A stretch of DNA of 14,737 nt from Streptomyces novaecaesareae (GCF_000716875.1 NZ_JNWQ01000124.1:1-14737), one strand, 5' to 3'. Counted from the first letter of the stretch, positions 1 to 6,307 are shown. Notes: generated by a model not told the origin, from the sequence alone. Numbers and translations: made by a program.

Positions 1-160
1 CGTCAACGCAGCCCGCAACATTCTGGCCGCCGGACTGGCGGTGTCGGCCTGTGGAGACGGTGTAAGACCTCAACGGAGCACTCCGGGCGGGCAGTCGTCG
101 ATGAAGCAGGAAGTCGTCCCACCGCAGCGCTCACGCGCAGCGGCTCAGCCGCGAGGCTGA
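1..160 (+). CDS. tnpB: IS200/IS605-family TnpB (RNA-guided nuclease), C-terminal fragment cut by window edge
   Basis: The frame beginning at base 2 reads VNAARNILAAGLAVSACG and continues for 52 codons to a TGA at 158-160. The D-x-N-A-A-x-N-I-L pattern is the last conserved block of TnpB, including the third RuvC catalytic Asp. Base 1 (C) is the third base of the preceding codon, so the Asp itself lies just outside the window and fits a GAC codon. TnpB proteins are transposon-encoded nucleases that use an RNA made from the element's right end to cut DNA. The final 30 or so residues are a variable basic/polar tail. The gene runs into the element's hairpin right end, as expected for this family. 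The window edge truncates it, so whether the full gene is intact and whether a tnpA is present cannot be judged here. Confidence 0.85.
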   Translation, partial: VNAARNILAAGLAVSACGDGVRPQRSTPGGQSSMKQEVVPPQRSRAAAQPRG

Positions 161-198
161 GGGGAATCCCCGTTCCTTCAGGGCGGGGAGGATGTCAA
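1..198 (+). mobile_element. Right end of an IS200/IS605 (IS1341-like) element
   Basis: The TnpB stop overlaps a block of nested hairpins at 144-188 that ends in GGGGAGGATGTCAA (185-198). Hairpin plus 'GGATGTCAA' is the usual right-end arrangement of tnpB-bearing IS605-group elements in high-GC actinobacteria (family knowledge from memory). These elements have no terminal inverted repeats and make no target duplication, so the exact boundary near 198 is inferred, not proven. The left end lies outside the window. Confidence 0.7.
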
Positions 199-214
199 CT
201 CGGTCTCCCTCAGG
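121..214 (+). ncRNA. Probable omega RNA (reRNA) 3' scaffold plus guide
   Basis: Three local structures lie across the tnpB stop. CTCAGCC (144-150) pairs with GGCTGAG (155-161) across a GCGA loop, a GNRA-type tetraloop. GGGG (161-164) can pair with CCCC (168-171). Alternatively, CCCCG (168-172) pairs with CGGGG (184-188). In characterised TnpB systems the guide RNA is processed from the right end and carries a guide of about 16-20 nt copied from the DNA just beyond the element. Here that guide would start near 199. The RNA's 5' end is unknown and the coordinates are approximate. Confidence 0.45.
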
Positions 215-499
215 GTCAGGACGTCGTGCGGGCCTCAGCATGACGCCCCGTCGGCACTCGGCCGATCTCCACCCCGGCCAACAACGGCCGCCCCGCGCTC
301 CACTCCGGCACGTGGCCGTCGCAGCCTGCCGGCGCACGTACGGGACGGCGACGCGCCAGGCCTCGCCGTCACGCGAGGGCGAACGCGCAGGGGGTGCGGC
401 CGGTGGGGCGGGCGCGGATGCTGGGGGGTGTCTGACAATTCGCGTCGGATCAGCGTGCGGCGTTGGGGTGCGTGCATCGCAAGGCGGAGGAGGGAGTCC
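199..499. other. 301-bp stretch with no recognised gene between the IS end and the DNA ligase
   Basis: Open frames exist on both strands, but their translations are Arg/Pro/Gly-rich strings typical of non-coding high-GC DNA, and I recognise no family in them. The last 70 bases must contain the ligase promoter. A CTGACA at 432-437 resembles a -35 box, but I find no convincing -10 box 16-18 bases after it. A purine-rich ribosome binding site for the ligase lies at 485-494. The stretch could include the IS target site or the remnant of a gene disrupted by insertion; neither is demonstrated. Confidence 0.5.
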
Positions 500-2053
500 A
501 TGCGGAGCATCGGCGACCGACGACAATTGGCGGTGGTGTCGCGGGAGGTGGCGGCGGAGCCGGGGCGGCGGGCGAAGACGGGGTTGTTGGCCGGGTGCCT
601 GCAGGAGTTGGGGCCCTCGGAGGGGCCGGCGGCGGTGGCGCTGCTGTCCGGGGAGTCGCAGCGGTTGCGAACGGGGGTCGGGCCGGCGGCGCTGCGCGGA
701 CTGCCCGGGCCCGCGGCGGAGGCTTCGCTCGGCGTACGGGAGGTGGAACGCGAGCTGGAGCGGATCGCGGGGGTGCACGGGGCCGGGGCGCAGGCGGAGC
801 GGCGGCGGCTGTTGGACGGGCTGTTCGCGCGGGCGACCGCGGTGGAGCAGGGGTTCCTGCGGGCGGTGCTGGTCGGTGACCTGCGGCAGGGGGCGCTGGA
901 CGCGGTGGTCGGGGACGCCGTGGCGCAGGCGGCGGGGGTGCCGGCGGCGGCGGTGCGGCGGGCGCTGATGTTCCGGGGTTCGGCGCGCGCGGTGGCGCAG
1001 GCGGCGCTGACCGGCGGGGTGGCGGCCCTGGCGGCGTTCCGGCTGGAGGTGGGGCGGGCGGTGCGCCCGATGCTGGCCGCCTCCGCGCCGGACGTGGCCG
1101 CGGCGCTGGAGCGCACCGGCCCGGCCGCGCTGGAGTGGAAGCTGGACGGGATCCGGGTGCAGGTGCACCGGGACGGCCGCGAGGTCGCGGTGTTCACCCG
1201 CAGCCTGGACGACATCACCGCGCGGGTTCCCGAGGTGGCCGAGGCCGCGCTCGCACTGCCGCTGCGATCGGCGGTGCTGGACGGCGAGGCGATCGCGCTC
1301 GGTCCGGACGGGCGGCCGCGCCCGTTCCAGGAGACCGCCGCGCGCACCGCCTCACGGCGGGATCCGCAGCGGTTGCGCGCCGAAGTCCCGCTCAACGCCT
1401 ACTTCTTCGACCTGCTGCACCGGGACGGCGAGGACCTGGTGGACCGTCCGGGGCGGGAGCGCTGGGCGGCGCTGGCCGGGGCGGTCCCGCAGGAACTCCG
1501 GGTGGCCCGCACCGAGACCGGGGACCGCGAGCGGGCGCTGGCCTTCTTCCGCGACACCCTGGCCCTCGGCCACGAGGGCGTCCTGGTCAAGGACCCGGCG
1601 GCCGGGTACGCGGCCGGGCGGCGCGGTATTGGCTGGATCAAGGTCAAGCCCCGGCTGACCCTCGACCTGGTCGTGCTGGCCGCCGAATGGGGCAGCGGGC
1701 GGCGGCGCGGCTTCCTCAGCAACCTGCACCTGGGCGCCCGGGCGGCGGGCGAGCCGGGGCTCGGCCCGTGGGTGATGCTCGGCAAGACCTTCAAGGGCCT
1801 CACCGACGCGACGCTCACCTGGCAGACGGCGGAACTGCTGGCCCGGGAGACCGAGCGGGACGAATGGACGGTGTGGGTCCGCCCGGAGCTGGTCGTCGAG
1901 ATCGCCTTCGACGGCCTGCAGCGCAGCTCCCGCTACCCCGCCGGGCTGGCGCTGCGGTTCGCCCGGGTGGTGCGCTACCGGCCGGACAAGGACGCCGTGG
2001 AGGCCGACACCGTCGCGACCGTACGGGAGATCGCCGCCGCCGAGGGGCTGTGA
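500..2053 (+). CDS. ATP-dependent DNA ligase
   Basis: 517 residues. It seals nicks in double-stranded DNA through a ligase-AMP intermediate. The order is an N-terminal helical DNA-binding domain (about 1-180), an adenylation domain and a C-terminal OB-fold. Motif I is KLDGIR with the AMP-accepting lysine at K214. Motif III is LDGEAI (260-265), IIIa YFFDLLH (301-307), [10 protein letters not shown] (358-365) and V WIKVKP (379-384). The last block ([20 protein letters not shown], 478-497) resembles motif VI. The size and N-terminal domain match the stand-alone ligase I-like enzymes of actinomycetes rather than the fused LigD. The ATG at 500 was preferred to upstream in-frame starts such as 428 because GGAGGAGGG lies just before it. 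No Ku, polymerase or nuclease partner is nearby. A role in repair or as backup to NAD-dependent LigA is inference. Confidence 0.93.
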   Translation: MRSIGDRRQLAVVSREVAAEPGRRAKTGLLAGCLQELGPSEGPAAVALLSGESQRLRTGVGPAALRGLPGPAAEASLGVREVERELERIAGVHGAGAQAERRRLLDGLFARATAVEQGFLRAVLVGDLRQGALDAVVGDAVAQAAGVPAAAVRRALMFRGSARAVAQAALTGGVAALAAFRLEVGRAVRPMLAASAPDVAAALERTGPAALEWKLDGIRVQVHRDGREVAVFTRSLDDITARVPEVAEAALALPLRSAVLDGEAIALGPDGRPRPFQETAARTASRRDPQRLRAEVPLNAYFFDLLHRDGEDLVDRPGRERWAALAGAVPQELRVARTETGDRERALAFFRDTLALGHEGVLVKDPAAGYAAGRRGIGWIKVKPRLTLDLVVLAAEWGSGRRRGFLSNLHLGARAAGEPGLGPWVMLGKTFKGLTDATLTWQTAELLARETERDEWTVWVRPELVVEIAFDGLQRSSRYPAGLALRFARVVRYRPDKDAVEADTVATVREIAAAEGL

Positions 2054-2257
2054 GGCGGGCCCGGACGTTCGGGGAGGCGGGCCGGGCCGGGCAGTATGCC
2101 GATTCGGGAAGTGTGCCGGTCGGGGGCGGTGCGGTCGGCGTTCGGCGGGTGACGTCGGTTCAAACCTTCCGCGCCGCCCGGGCGCTGCGACGGGGGCCCA
2201 ATCGGCCATTCTCGACAATCCCGGCACCGCGCACTCCGTGGGCGGAGCAGCGGCGGT

Positions 2258-2317
2258 TAGGTTGGCAATGACAACGAGAGGCCGCCGCCGGGCAGCCGGC
2301 GGCGCACTGGCGAGAGG
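2258..2317 (+). promoter_or_regulatory. 5' leader of the ferredoxin-P450 unit: possible -10, leader hairpin, ribosome binding site
   Basis: A possible -10 box, TAGGTT, lies at 2258-2263, but no good -35 is seen, so the promoter call is weak. The clear feature is a perfect 9-bp stem: CGCCGCCGG (2283-2291) pairs with CCGGCGGCG (2296-2304) across a GCAG loop. It ends 22 bases before the ferredoxin ATG. GAGAGG (2312-2317) is the ribosome binding site, 9 bases from the start. The hairpin could affect translation or mRNA stability; this is inference. Confidence 0.35.
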
Positions 2318-2326
2318 TGCCCGACC

Positions 2327-2545
2327 ATGCGGGTGAGCGTCGACCGGGACCGCTGCTGCAGCTCCGGGATGTGTGTCACGAACGTTCCCGAGGTCTTCGA
2401 CCAGGACGACCAGGACAGCCTGGTGAGACTCCGTCAAACCACCTACAGGCCCGAGCAGTTCGCCGATCTGCGACTGGCCGCCCAGCTCTGCCCGGGCGGT
2501 GCGATCACCGTCACGGAGGACGAGCCCGCCACCGTCGACGGCTGA
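2327..2545 (+). CDS. 3Fe-4S ferredoxin, P450 electron donor
   Basis: 72 residues, a normal length for the small actinomycete ferredoxins that pass electrons to CYP105-type P450s. It begins MRVSVDRDRCC. The cluster ligands are expected to be C10, C16 and C55, the last within CPGGAI. Position 13 is Ser where a 4Fe-4S protein would have Cys in a C-x-x-C-x-x-C motif, which indicates a 3Fe-4S cluster; C11 is the common extra cysteine of this subfamily. The protein is acidic in the middle and tail, suiting docking to a basic P450 face. It lies 108 bp upstream of the P450 on the same strand, so the two probably work together. No ferredoxin reductase is in the window, so a reductase encoded elsewhere must supply it. 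The start is set by GAGAGG at 2312-2317. Confidence 0.93.
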   Translation: MRVSVDRDRCCSSGMCVTNVPEVFDQDDQDSLVRLRQTTYRPEQFADLRLAAQLCPGGAITVTEDEPATVDG

Positions 2546-2560
2546 CAGCTGACAGCTGAC
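2541..2560 (+). repeat. Tandem 7-mer GCTGACA at the ferredoxin stop
   Basis: GCTGACA occurs at 2541-2547 and 2548-2554 and is followed by GCTGAC at 2555-2560. The ferredoxin's TGA (2543-2545) is in the first unit. Because the period is 7, the next two TGAs (2550-2552 and 2557-2559) fall in the other two frames, so all three frames are closed within 17 bases. Confidence 0.85.
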
Positions 2561-2639
2561 GACGCCGACTCCACCGGAACCGACCGACCGACGGAACGCC
2601 GGCACCACCACCGACCCCCACCGGAGAGCACCGCGACGC

Positions 2640-2646
2640 AAGGAGA
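2640..2646 (+). promoter_or_regulatory. Ribosome binding site that fixes the TTG start of the P450
   Basis: AAGGAGA lies 7 bases before a TTG at 2654. No ATG or GTG with comparable spacing is seen, and the resulting N-terminus (MTSTPTAPAVPLPAPRSAGC) leads directly into the CPFAPPPAY block typical of CYP105-type proteins. Confidence 0.75.
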
Positions 2647-2653
2647 CCCCACC

Positions 2654-3865
2654 TTGACGAGCACACCCACCGCCCCCGCCGTCCCGCTGCCGGCCCCGCG
2701 CTCCGCCGGCTGCCCGTTCGCCCCGCCGCCCGCGTACACCGAGGCGGCCGCCGCCGGCCCCGTCACCCGGGCGGACCTGCCCGGGGGCACGTCCTGCTGG
2801 CTGGCCACCGGCTACGCCGAGGTCCGCACCATCCTGTCCGACCACCGGTTCAGCGCGGACGTGCGCCACCCGAACTTCCCGTTCCTGCTCCCCGGCCGCC
2901 GGAAGATCATCGCCGAGAACCCGAGCTTCCTGCGGCTGGACGACCCCGAGCACGCCCGGCTGCGCCGGATGGTCACCGGGGACTTCCTGGTCAAGCGGGT
3001 CGAGGCGATGCGCCCGGACATCCAGCGGATCGTCGACGAGGCGCTGGACCGGATGACCGAGGGCCGTACCGAGGCCGACCTGGTCGCCGACTTCGCGCTG
3101 CCCGTCCCCTCGCTGGTGATCTGCCTGCTGCTCGGCGTCCCGTACGAGGACCGCGAGTTCTTCCAGGAGCTCAGCCGGACGCTGCTCAGCAACACCAGCA
3201 GGCTCGAACGACTCCTGGAGGCCCAGGAGGAGCTGCTGGACTACCTGGAGGGGCTGACGGCCCGCAAGCGGGCCCGGCCGGAGGACGACATCCTCAGCCG
3301 GCTCGCCGCCCGGGACGACCTCACCCTGCGCGAGGCCGCCAACACCGGCATCCTGCTGCTGGTCGCCGGACACGAGACCACCGCGAACATGATCTCGCTC
3401 TCCACCGCCCTCCTGCTGGACCAGCCCGAACAGGCCGCCAGGCTGGCCGACCCGGCCGCGGTGCCCGGTGCGGTGGAGGAACTGCTGCGGCACCTCACCA
3501 TCGTCCACACCGGGCTGCCCCGGGTGGCCCTGGAGGACGTGGAGCTGGGCGGGACGACGATCAGGGCCGGCGAGGGCGTGATCGCGATGCTCTCCACCGC
3601 CAACCGGGACGCGACGCTGTTCGGCGGCGCCGACCACCGGCCCGTGGACGAGCTGGACCTGGACCGGGACGCCCGGCGGCACCTGGCCTTCGGTTTCGGC
3701 GTGCACCAGTGCCTCGGCCAGCCGCTGGCCCGCGCCGAGCTGCAGATCGCCCTGGCCACCCTGTTCCGCCGACTGCCCGGGCTGCGCCTCACCCCCGGCC
3801 ACGAGCCGGCGTTCCGGACGGACTCGTTCATCTACGGCATGCGGTCGCTGTCCGTCACCTGGTGA
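2654..3865 (+). CDS. Cytochrome P450, CYP105-like
   Basis: 403 residues, full length for a soluble bacterial P450. It is a haem monooxygenase expected to insert one oxygen atom into a small molecule using electrons from the ferredoxin just upstream. The I-helix oxygen-activation motif is AGHETT (238-243), the ExxR pair is E276/R279, and the haem-binding loop is FGFGVHQCLG with Cys353 as the iron ligand. The FSADVRHPNFPF and RLDDPEHARLRRM blocks and the C-terminal SLSVTW ending resemble CYP105 members, a Streptomyces family used both for xenobiotic turnover and for tailoring natural products. The substrate cannot be inferred: no biosynthetic genes flank it. The start is TTG at 2654 with a good ribosome binding site. 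A strong hairpin follows the stop within 20 bases. Confidence 0.95.
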   Translation: MTSTPTAPAVPLPAPRSAGCPFAPPPAYTEAAAAGPVTRADLPGGTSCWLATGYAEVRTILSDHRFSADVRHPNFPFLLPGRRKIIAENPSFLRLDDPEHARLRRMVTGDFLVKRVEAMRPDIQRIVDEALDRMTEGRTEADLVADFALPVPSLVICLLLGVPYEDREFFQELSRTLLSNTSRLERLLEAQEELLDYLEGLTARKRARPEDDILSRLAARDDLTLREAANTGILLLVAGHETTANMISLSTALLLDQPEQAARLADPAAVPGAVEELLRHLTIVHTGLPRVALEDVELGGTTIRAGEGVIAMLSTANRDATLFGGADHRPVDELDLDRDARRHLAFGFGVHQCLGQPLARAELQIALATLFRRLPGLRLTPGHEPAFRTDSFIYGMRSLSVTW

Positions 3866-3883
3866 CCGCTCCCCGGTCCGGAT

Positions 3884-3916
3884 CCGGGTGCCGGCACGCG
3901 GCGCGTCGGCACCCGG
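3884..3916 (+). terminator. Hairpin after the P450, probable terminator
   Basis: CCGGGTGCCG (3884-3893) pairs perfectly with CGGCACCCGG (3907-3916). Inside, ACGC (3896-3899) pairs with GCGT (3903-3906) across GGC, with a two-base bulge at 3894-3895. It begins 18 bases after the P450 stop. There is no T-run, which is usual for intrinsic terminators in streptomycetes. Confidence 0.65.
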
Positions 3917-4023
3917 CTGGCCCCGGAGCAGCGGCGGGGGCAGGCTGGAAGAGCGAAAGAGCCACCCGGTCCCGCCGCGCCCGCGGCCCGGCGCCGGGAC
4001 CGGCCGATGAGACGGAGCCCGCG

Positions 4024-4188
4024 ATGACCGACATGAGCGAACGGTTCGAGGTGAGCACCGACAGCGACGACGACGTCCGCGCCGCCGACCCCGAGGAAGG
4101 CATCACGTCGATGCAGAACCTGCACGCGCAGGACACCTCCCAGGCGGAGGGCGACGCGCTGCCGGACGAATCCGGCCGACTCGACTGA
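4024..4188 (+). CDS. Small acidic protein of unknown function (54 aa)
   Basis: Reading from the ATG at 4024 gives a 54-residue protein beginning MTDMSERFEVSTDSDDDVRA and ending in ESGRLD. It is strongly acidic with an Asp/Ser-rich first third, has no Cys or Trp and one Phe, and shows no membrane segment or signal peptide. Third codon positions are almost all G or C, and GGAG (4014-4017) sits 6 bases before the ATG, so it looks like a real gene. Hairpins on both sides (3884-3916 and 4230-4256) suggest it is its own short transcription unit rather than part of the P450 operon. I do not recognise the family. Its size and composition would suit an intrinsically disordered protein, a binding partner or a peptide precursor, but no modification enzyme with a known peptide partner lies beside it. 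No function is assigned. Confidence 0.65.
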   Translation: MTDMSERFEVSTDSDDDVRAADPEEGITSMQNLHAQDTSQAEGDALPDESGRLD

Positions 4189-4229
4189 CCGTCCGCCGAA
4201 CGCACACACGCACTCGACCCACATGTACT

Positions 4230-4256
4230 CGACCGCCCGGTGGAACCGGGCGGTCG
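4230..4256 (+). terminator. Perfect 11-12 bp hairpin after the 54-aa gene, probable terminator
   Basis: CGACCGCCCGG (4230-4240) is exactly complementary to CCGGGCGGTCG (4246-4256). The intervening TGGAA can close one more T-A pair, leaving a 3-base loop. It lies 41 bases after the small gene's stop and 58 bases before the next start. There is no T-run, but the stem is very stable. Confidence 0.65.
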
Positions 4257-4314
4257 CCGCGACCGCAGGTGTCGCTGCCCCGGCGGCGGCCCACCGGCGG
4301 GGGAGGATAGGCGC

Positions 4315-4653
4315 ATGACTGAACACGACCAAGGCAATCGGCAGGCCCAGCCGGCCGCGGACCCGCGCGCGTCGTGGGCGACCTGGACCACCCAGTCCAT
4401 CATCAGCGGCCCCGGAGGGGTCACCACCAGCGAGGTCGGCCCGATCTCCGGCGACCTCACCGTGCACACCACCTGGGTGGACGGCGAGGCGCGGCTCACC
4501 GTGCAGTACACCGGCGCGCTGGACTGGTACACGGTGTCCGGCAGTCCGGTACCGGCGGCCGACGAGACCACCGCACGGGCCATCCACCAAGCGATGGTGA
4601 ACGGCGTCAAGGCGGGCCGGGGCGCGGGCGCCCCGACGACACCGGCGCCCTGA
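4315..4653 (+). CDS. Conserved-looking hypothetical protein (112 aa)
   Basis: The ATG at 4315 was chosen because GGGAGGA (4301-4307) lies 7 bases before it; the same frame is open further upstream but without a ribosome binding site. The product is soluble, with no signal peptide or membrane segment. The hydrophilic N-terminus (about 1-18) leads into a Trp/Thr-rich core (SWATWTTQS, VHTTWVDGEARLTVQYTGALDWYTV, with alternating residues that suggest beta strands). A short helix (about 86-102) and a Pro/Thr tail follow. I do not recognise the family. It ends 19 bp from the convergent stop of the minus-strand 302-residue gene. The upstream hairpin at 4230-4256 separates it from the 54-residue gene. 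Confidence 0.75.
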   Translation: MTEHDQGNRQAQPAADPRASWATWTTQSIISGPGGVTTSEVGPISGDLTVHTTWVDGEARLTVQYTGALDWYTVSGSPVPAADETTARAIHQAMVNGVKAGRGAGAPTTPAP

Positions 4654-4672
4654 CCGTCCCGGCGGGTCCTGA

Positions 4673-5581
4673 CTAGGGGGCCTCGTCGGCGTCCGGCACC
4701 GTCTCGCCCTTCACCACCGGCGCAGCATCCGGCGCCGTCTCGCCCTTCACCACCGGCGCGGCCGCGGCCCAGTAGGCGCGGTCCGCCGGCGGGCGGGAGC
4801 GCAGGTCCGCCCGGACCTCCTCCGCCAGCCGGCGGGTGTCGCGCCGGTTCATCGTGGCGCCGATGCCGGCGCCGACCAGCAGCGGCGTCAGTGAGGGCAG
4901 GTGGCGCAGCGAGCTGCGGGTGAGCCGGCGGCGCACCTGGCGGCGCACCTCCGCACCGATGGCCAGCCCGGCGAAGCCGGCGGGCCGCACCAGCAGCGTC
5001 GCGTCGATCCCGCGGCGGTCGGCCCACGCGCCGAGGTAGGCGCCCGCCCGCTGGGTGGCGCTGCCCTGCGCCGGAGTGCCGTAGACCTCGTGCAGCTCGG
5101 CGATCAGCTTGATCTCCACGGCCGCCACCGCGAGCGTCTCGGCCGCGATCTCCACCGGCATCGCGGGCGGCACCGGCATCATCGCCGCCGCGCCGACGCC
5201 CGCCCCGAGCGCGCCGGAGGCCCGGACGGCGCCGGTGGCCAGCAGGTCGGCCAGCTGCTCCGGGGAGGCCGCGCCCGGGTGCTGGGCCCGCAGGGTGGCG
5301 AGGTCGCGCACCGGGATCCGCGGTGCGGCCTGCACCAACTGCTCGGTGAGGACCTTGCCGCCGTACGCGGCGCCCCGGGCGGCGGCCCACCCGGCGTCGC
5401 CGAGCCGACGGGCGGCCTGCAGCACCACGGCGCGGCCGCGACCGCGCCGCTGCTCGGCGTTCGCGGCGACCGGGCCCTCCTGCTCCGGCTGCTCGGACTC
5501 CTCGACGAGGTCGGCGAGCTGCTCGCCCAGGTCCGGTTCGGGGGTCGGCCGGGAGCGCCCCGGCCTGCGGAAGACTGCCAT
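4673..5581 (-). CDS. Helical hypothetical protein (302 aa), weakly EcsC-like
   Basis: 302 residues reading from the ATG at 5581 to the TAG at 4673-4675. It has a charged Pro/Glu-rich N-terminus (about 1-50). Alanine-rich, probably helical segments follow, including 122-140, the block EIAAETLAVAAVEIKLIAEL (144-163) and 199-211. A basic stretch (RRQVRRRLTRSS, 213-224) precedes another apolar segment (about 228-243). The apolar stretches are only moderately hydrophobic and might form a membrane-associated bundle. The overall pattern recalls EcsC-family proteins of actinobacteria, but that is a weak resemblance. The C-terminus carries two 12-residue repeats (AAPVVKGETAPD, then AAPVVKGETVPD). It lies 29 bp after the DUF427 gene and is probably co-transcribed. 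The ribosome binding site is weak (GGGGGT), so a GTG at 5590 remains possible. Confidence 0.75.
   Translation of the reverse strand: MAVFRRPGRSRPTPEPDLGEQLADLVEESEQPEQEGPVAANAEQRRGRGRAVVLQAARRLGDAGWAAARGAAYGGKVLTEQLVQAAPRIPVRDLATLRAQHPGAASPEQLADLLATGAVRASGALGAGVGAAAMMPVPPAMPVEIAAETLAVAAVEIKLIAELHEVYGTPAQGSATQRAGAYLGAWADRRGIDATLLVRPAGFAGLAIGAEVRRQVRRRLTRSSLRHLPSLTPLLVGAGIGATMNRRDTRRLAEEVRADLRSRPPADRAYWAAAAPVVKGETAPDAAPVVKGETVPDADEAP
4692..4763 (-). repeat. Tandem 36-bp repeat inside the 3' end of the 302-aa gene
   Basis: Two adjacent units, 4692-4727 and 4728-4763, match at 33 of 36 positions. They keep the reading frame and encode the duplicated 12-residue AAPVVKGET(A/V)PD. Near-identity at DNA level suggests a recent duplication, or slippage in a flexible tail. 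Confidence 0.9.
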
Positions 5582-5610
5582 GGGGATCACGTACCCCCAC
5601 GGCCCGGGGG

Positions 5611-5913
5611 CTACGCGGTGACCGTCGCCGACTCGGTGACCTCGACCCCGTGCCAGAACCCCACCCGGCCGCGCACGTGCTCGGCCTCGGGCTTGGGCTC
5701 GGCGTAGAACCAGGCGGCGTCGGGGTTGGTCTGCCCGTCGACCTCCAGGGTGTAGTAGCCGGCGGTGCCCTTCCAGCTGCACACCGTGGTCGTCTCGGAG
5801 GGCCGCAGGTACTCCGCGCGGACCGACTCGATCGGGAAGTAGTGGTTGCCCTCGACGAGGACGGTGTCCTCGCTCTCGGCGATGACGACGCCCTGCCAAC
5901 TCGCTGTGATCAT
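5611..5913 (-). CDS. DUF427 domain-containing protein
   Basis: 100 residues, about the length of a single DUF427 domain. Recognisable family features are the substrate-like phrases VLVEGNHYFPIESV (19-32), TTVCSWKGTAGYYTLEVDG (42-60) and the ending RVGFWHGVEVTE, all close to the DUF427 consensus. The fold is a small beta barrel; no enzymatic activity is firmly established for the family. No signal peptide or membrane segment. It sits third in a run of four same-strand genes, 67 bp after the DUF6296-like gene and 29 bp before the 302-residue gene. I see no strong ribosome binding site before the ATG at 5913. CACAAT at 5920-5925 (minus strand), six bases before the ATG, could be a -10 box of a leaderless transcript, but no matching -35 is evident. 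Confidence 0.93.
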   Translation of the reverse strand: MITASWQGVVIAESEDTVLVEGNHYFPIESVRAEYLRPSETTTVCSWKGTAGYYTLEVDGQTNPDAAWFYAEPKPEAEHVRGRVGFWHGVEVTESATVTA

Positions 5914-5980
5914 GCGGTGATTGTGCCCGAGGCAGGCCCGCGACGGCCAGCGGTTCCGGGGATCCGGCGGGTTTCCGGCG

Positions 5981-6217
5981 TCAGGGCAGCGGGTGGGCGT
6001 GGACCGGCAGGTGCGGGGTCTGGTGGCCGCCGCTGGCGAGCATCCGGACCTCGCCGGCGTCGCTGATCTCGGCCCGGACGATGCCGCTCTCGTCCTCGTA
6101 CACCGGGTGGCCGCCCGGGCCGGACGCGCTGGTGCGGGTGACCACCACGACGTCCTGCGGGGCCTGGGTGCCGGGGGTGCCGGGGAAGGTGAGGGCGTAA
6201 CGCTTGGCGGGGTTCAT
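5981..6217 (-). CDS. DUF6296-like small protein
   Basis: 78 residues, MNPAKRYALTFPGTPGTQAP onward, with QDVVVVTRTSASGPGGHPVYEDESGIVRAEI in the middle (not a contiguous known motif, but characteristic wording). The family resemblance to DUF6296, small proteins found mainly in Kitasatospora and relatives, is from memory and not verified. It is soluble, has no Cys, and its repeated short beta-like segments suggest a small beta-rich fold. The ATG at 6217 is preceded by AGGA at a spacing of 7. It is second in the four-gene minus-strand run, 90 bp after DUF2277. Function unknown. Confidence 0.78.
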   Translation of the reverse strand: MNPAKRYALTFPGTPGTQAPQDVVVVTRTSASGPGGHPVYEDESGIVRAEISDAGEVRMLASGGHQTPHLPVHAHPLP

Positions 6218-6240
6218 CTCCGGTTCCTGCTCCCTTCACC

Positions 6241-6268
6241 GATGTCGGCGGATGGCGGATGTCGGCGG
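6241..6268. repeat. Short direct repeat between the DUF6296-like and DUF2277 genes
   Basis: GATGTCGGCGG occurs at 6241-6251 and again at 6258-6268, with a partial GATGGCG copy between. It lies upstream of the DUF6296-like gene on the minus strand. It could be a regulator site or simple sequence drift. Confidence 0.6.
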
Positions 6269-6307
6269 GCATCCGGGGACGTCCGCTGCCGTCCGCGCCC
6301 GAGGGCG

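Noticed and set aside
428..499. A longer N-terminus for the ligase starting at 428
   Set aside because: The extra 24 residues are Arg-rich and unlike the family. The strong GGAGGAGGG lies just before the ATG at 500.
131..1395. Two long minus-strand frames over the IS flank and the ligase 5' part
   Set aside because: Their translations are Arg/Pro/Ser-rich without known motifs and are antisense to a real ligase gene.
2546..2653. A tiny peptide precursor gene directly upstream of the P450, as in P450-linked biarylitide clusters
   Set aside because: No ATG is present in the spacer, and nothing encodes the short aromatic peptide such systems use.
1352..3802. 816-codon open frame on the minus strand
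   Set aside because: It runs antisense through the ligase end, an intergenic region, the ferredoxin and most of the P450, all confidently assigned on the plus strand. Its Gly/Gln/Arg-rich low-complexity product matches no family. Long antisense frames are common in DNA this GC-rich.
3855..5600. 581-codon minus-strand frame overlapping several genes
   Set aside because: Out of frame with the 302-residue gene, and it reads through the 54-aa and 112-aa genes and both hairpins. Arg/Gly/Ala-rich composition marks it as a shadow.
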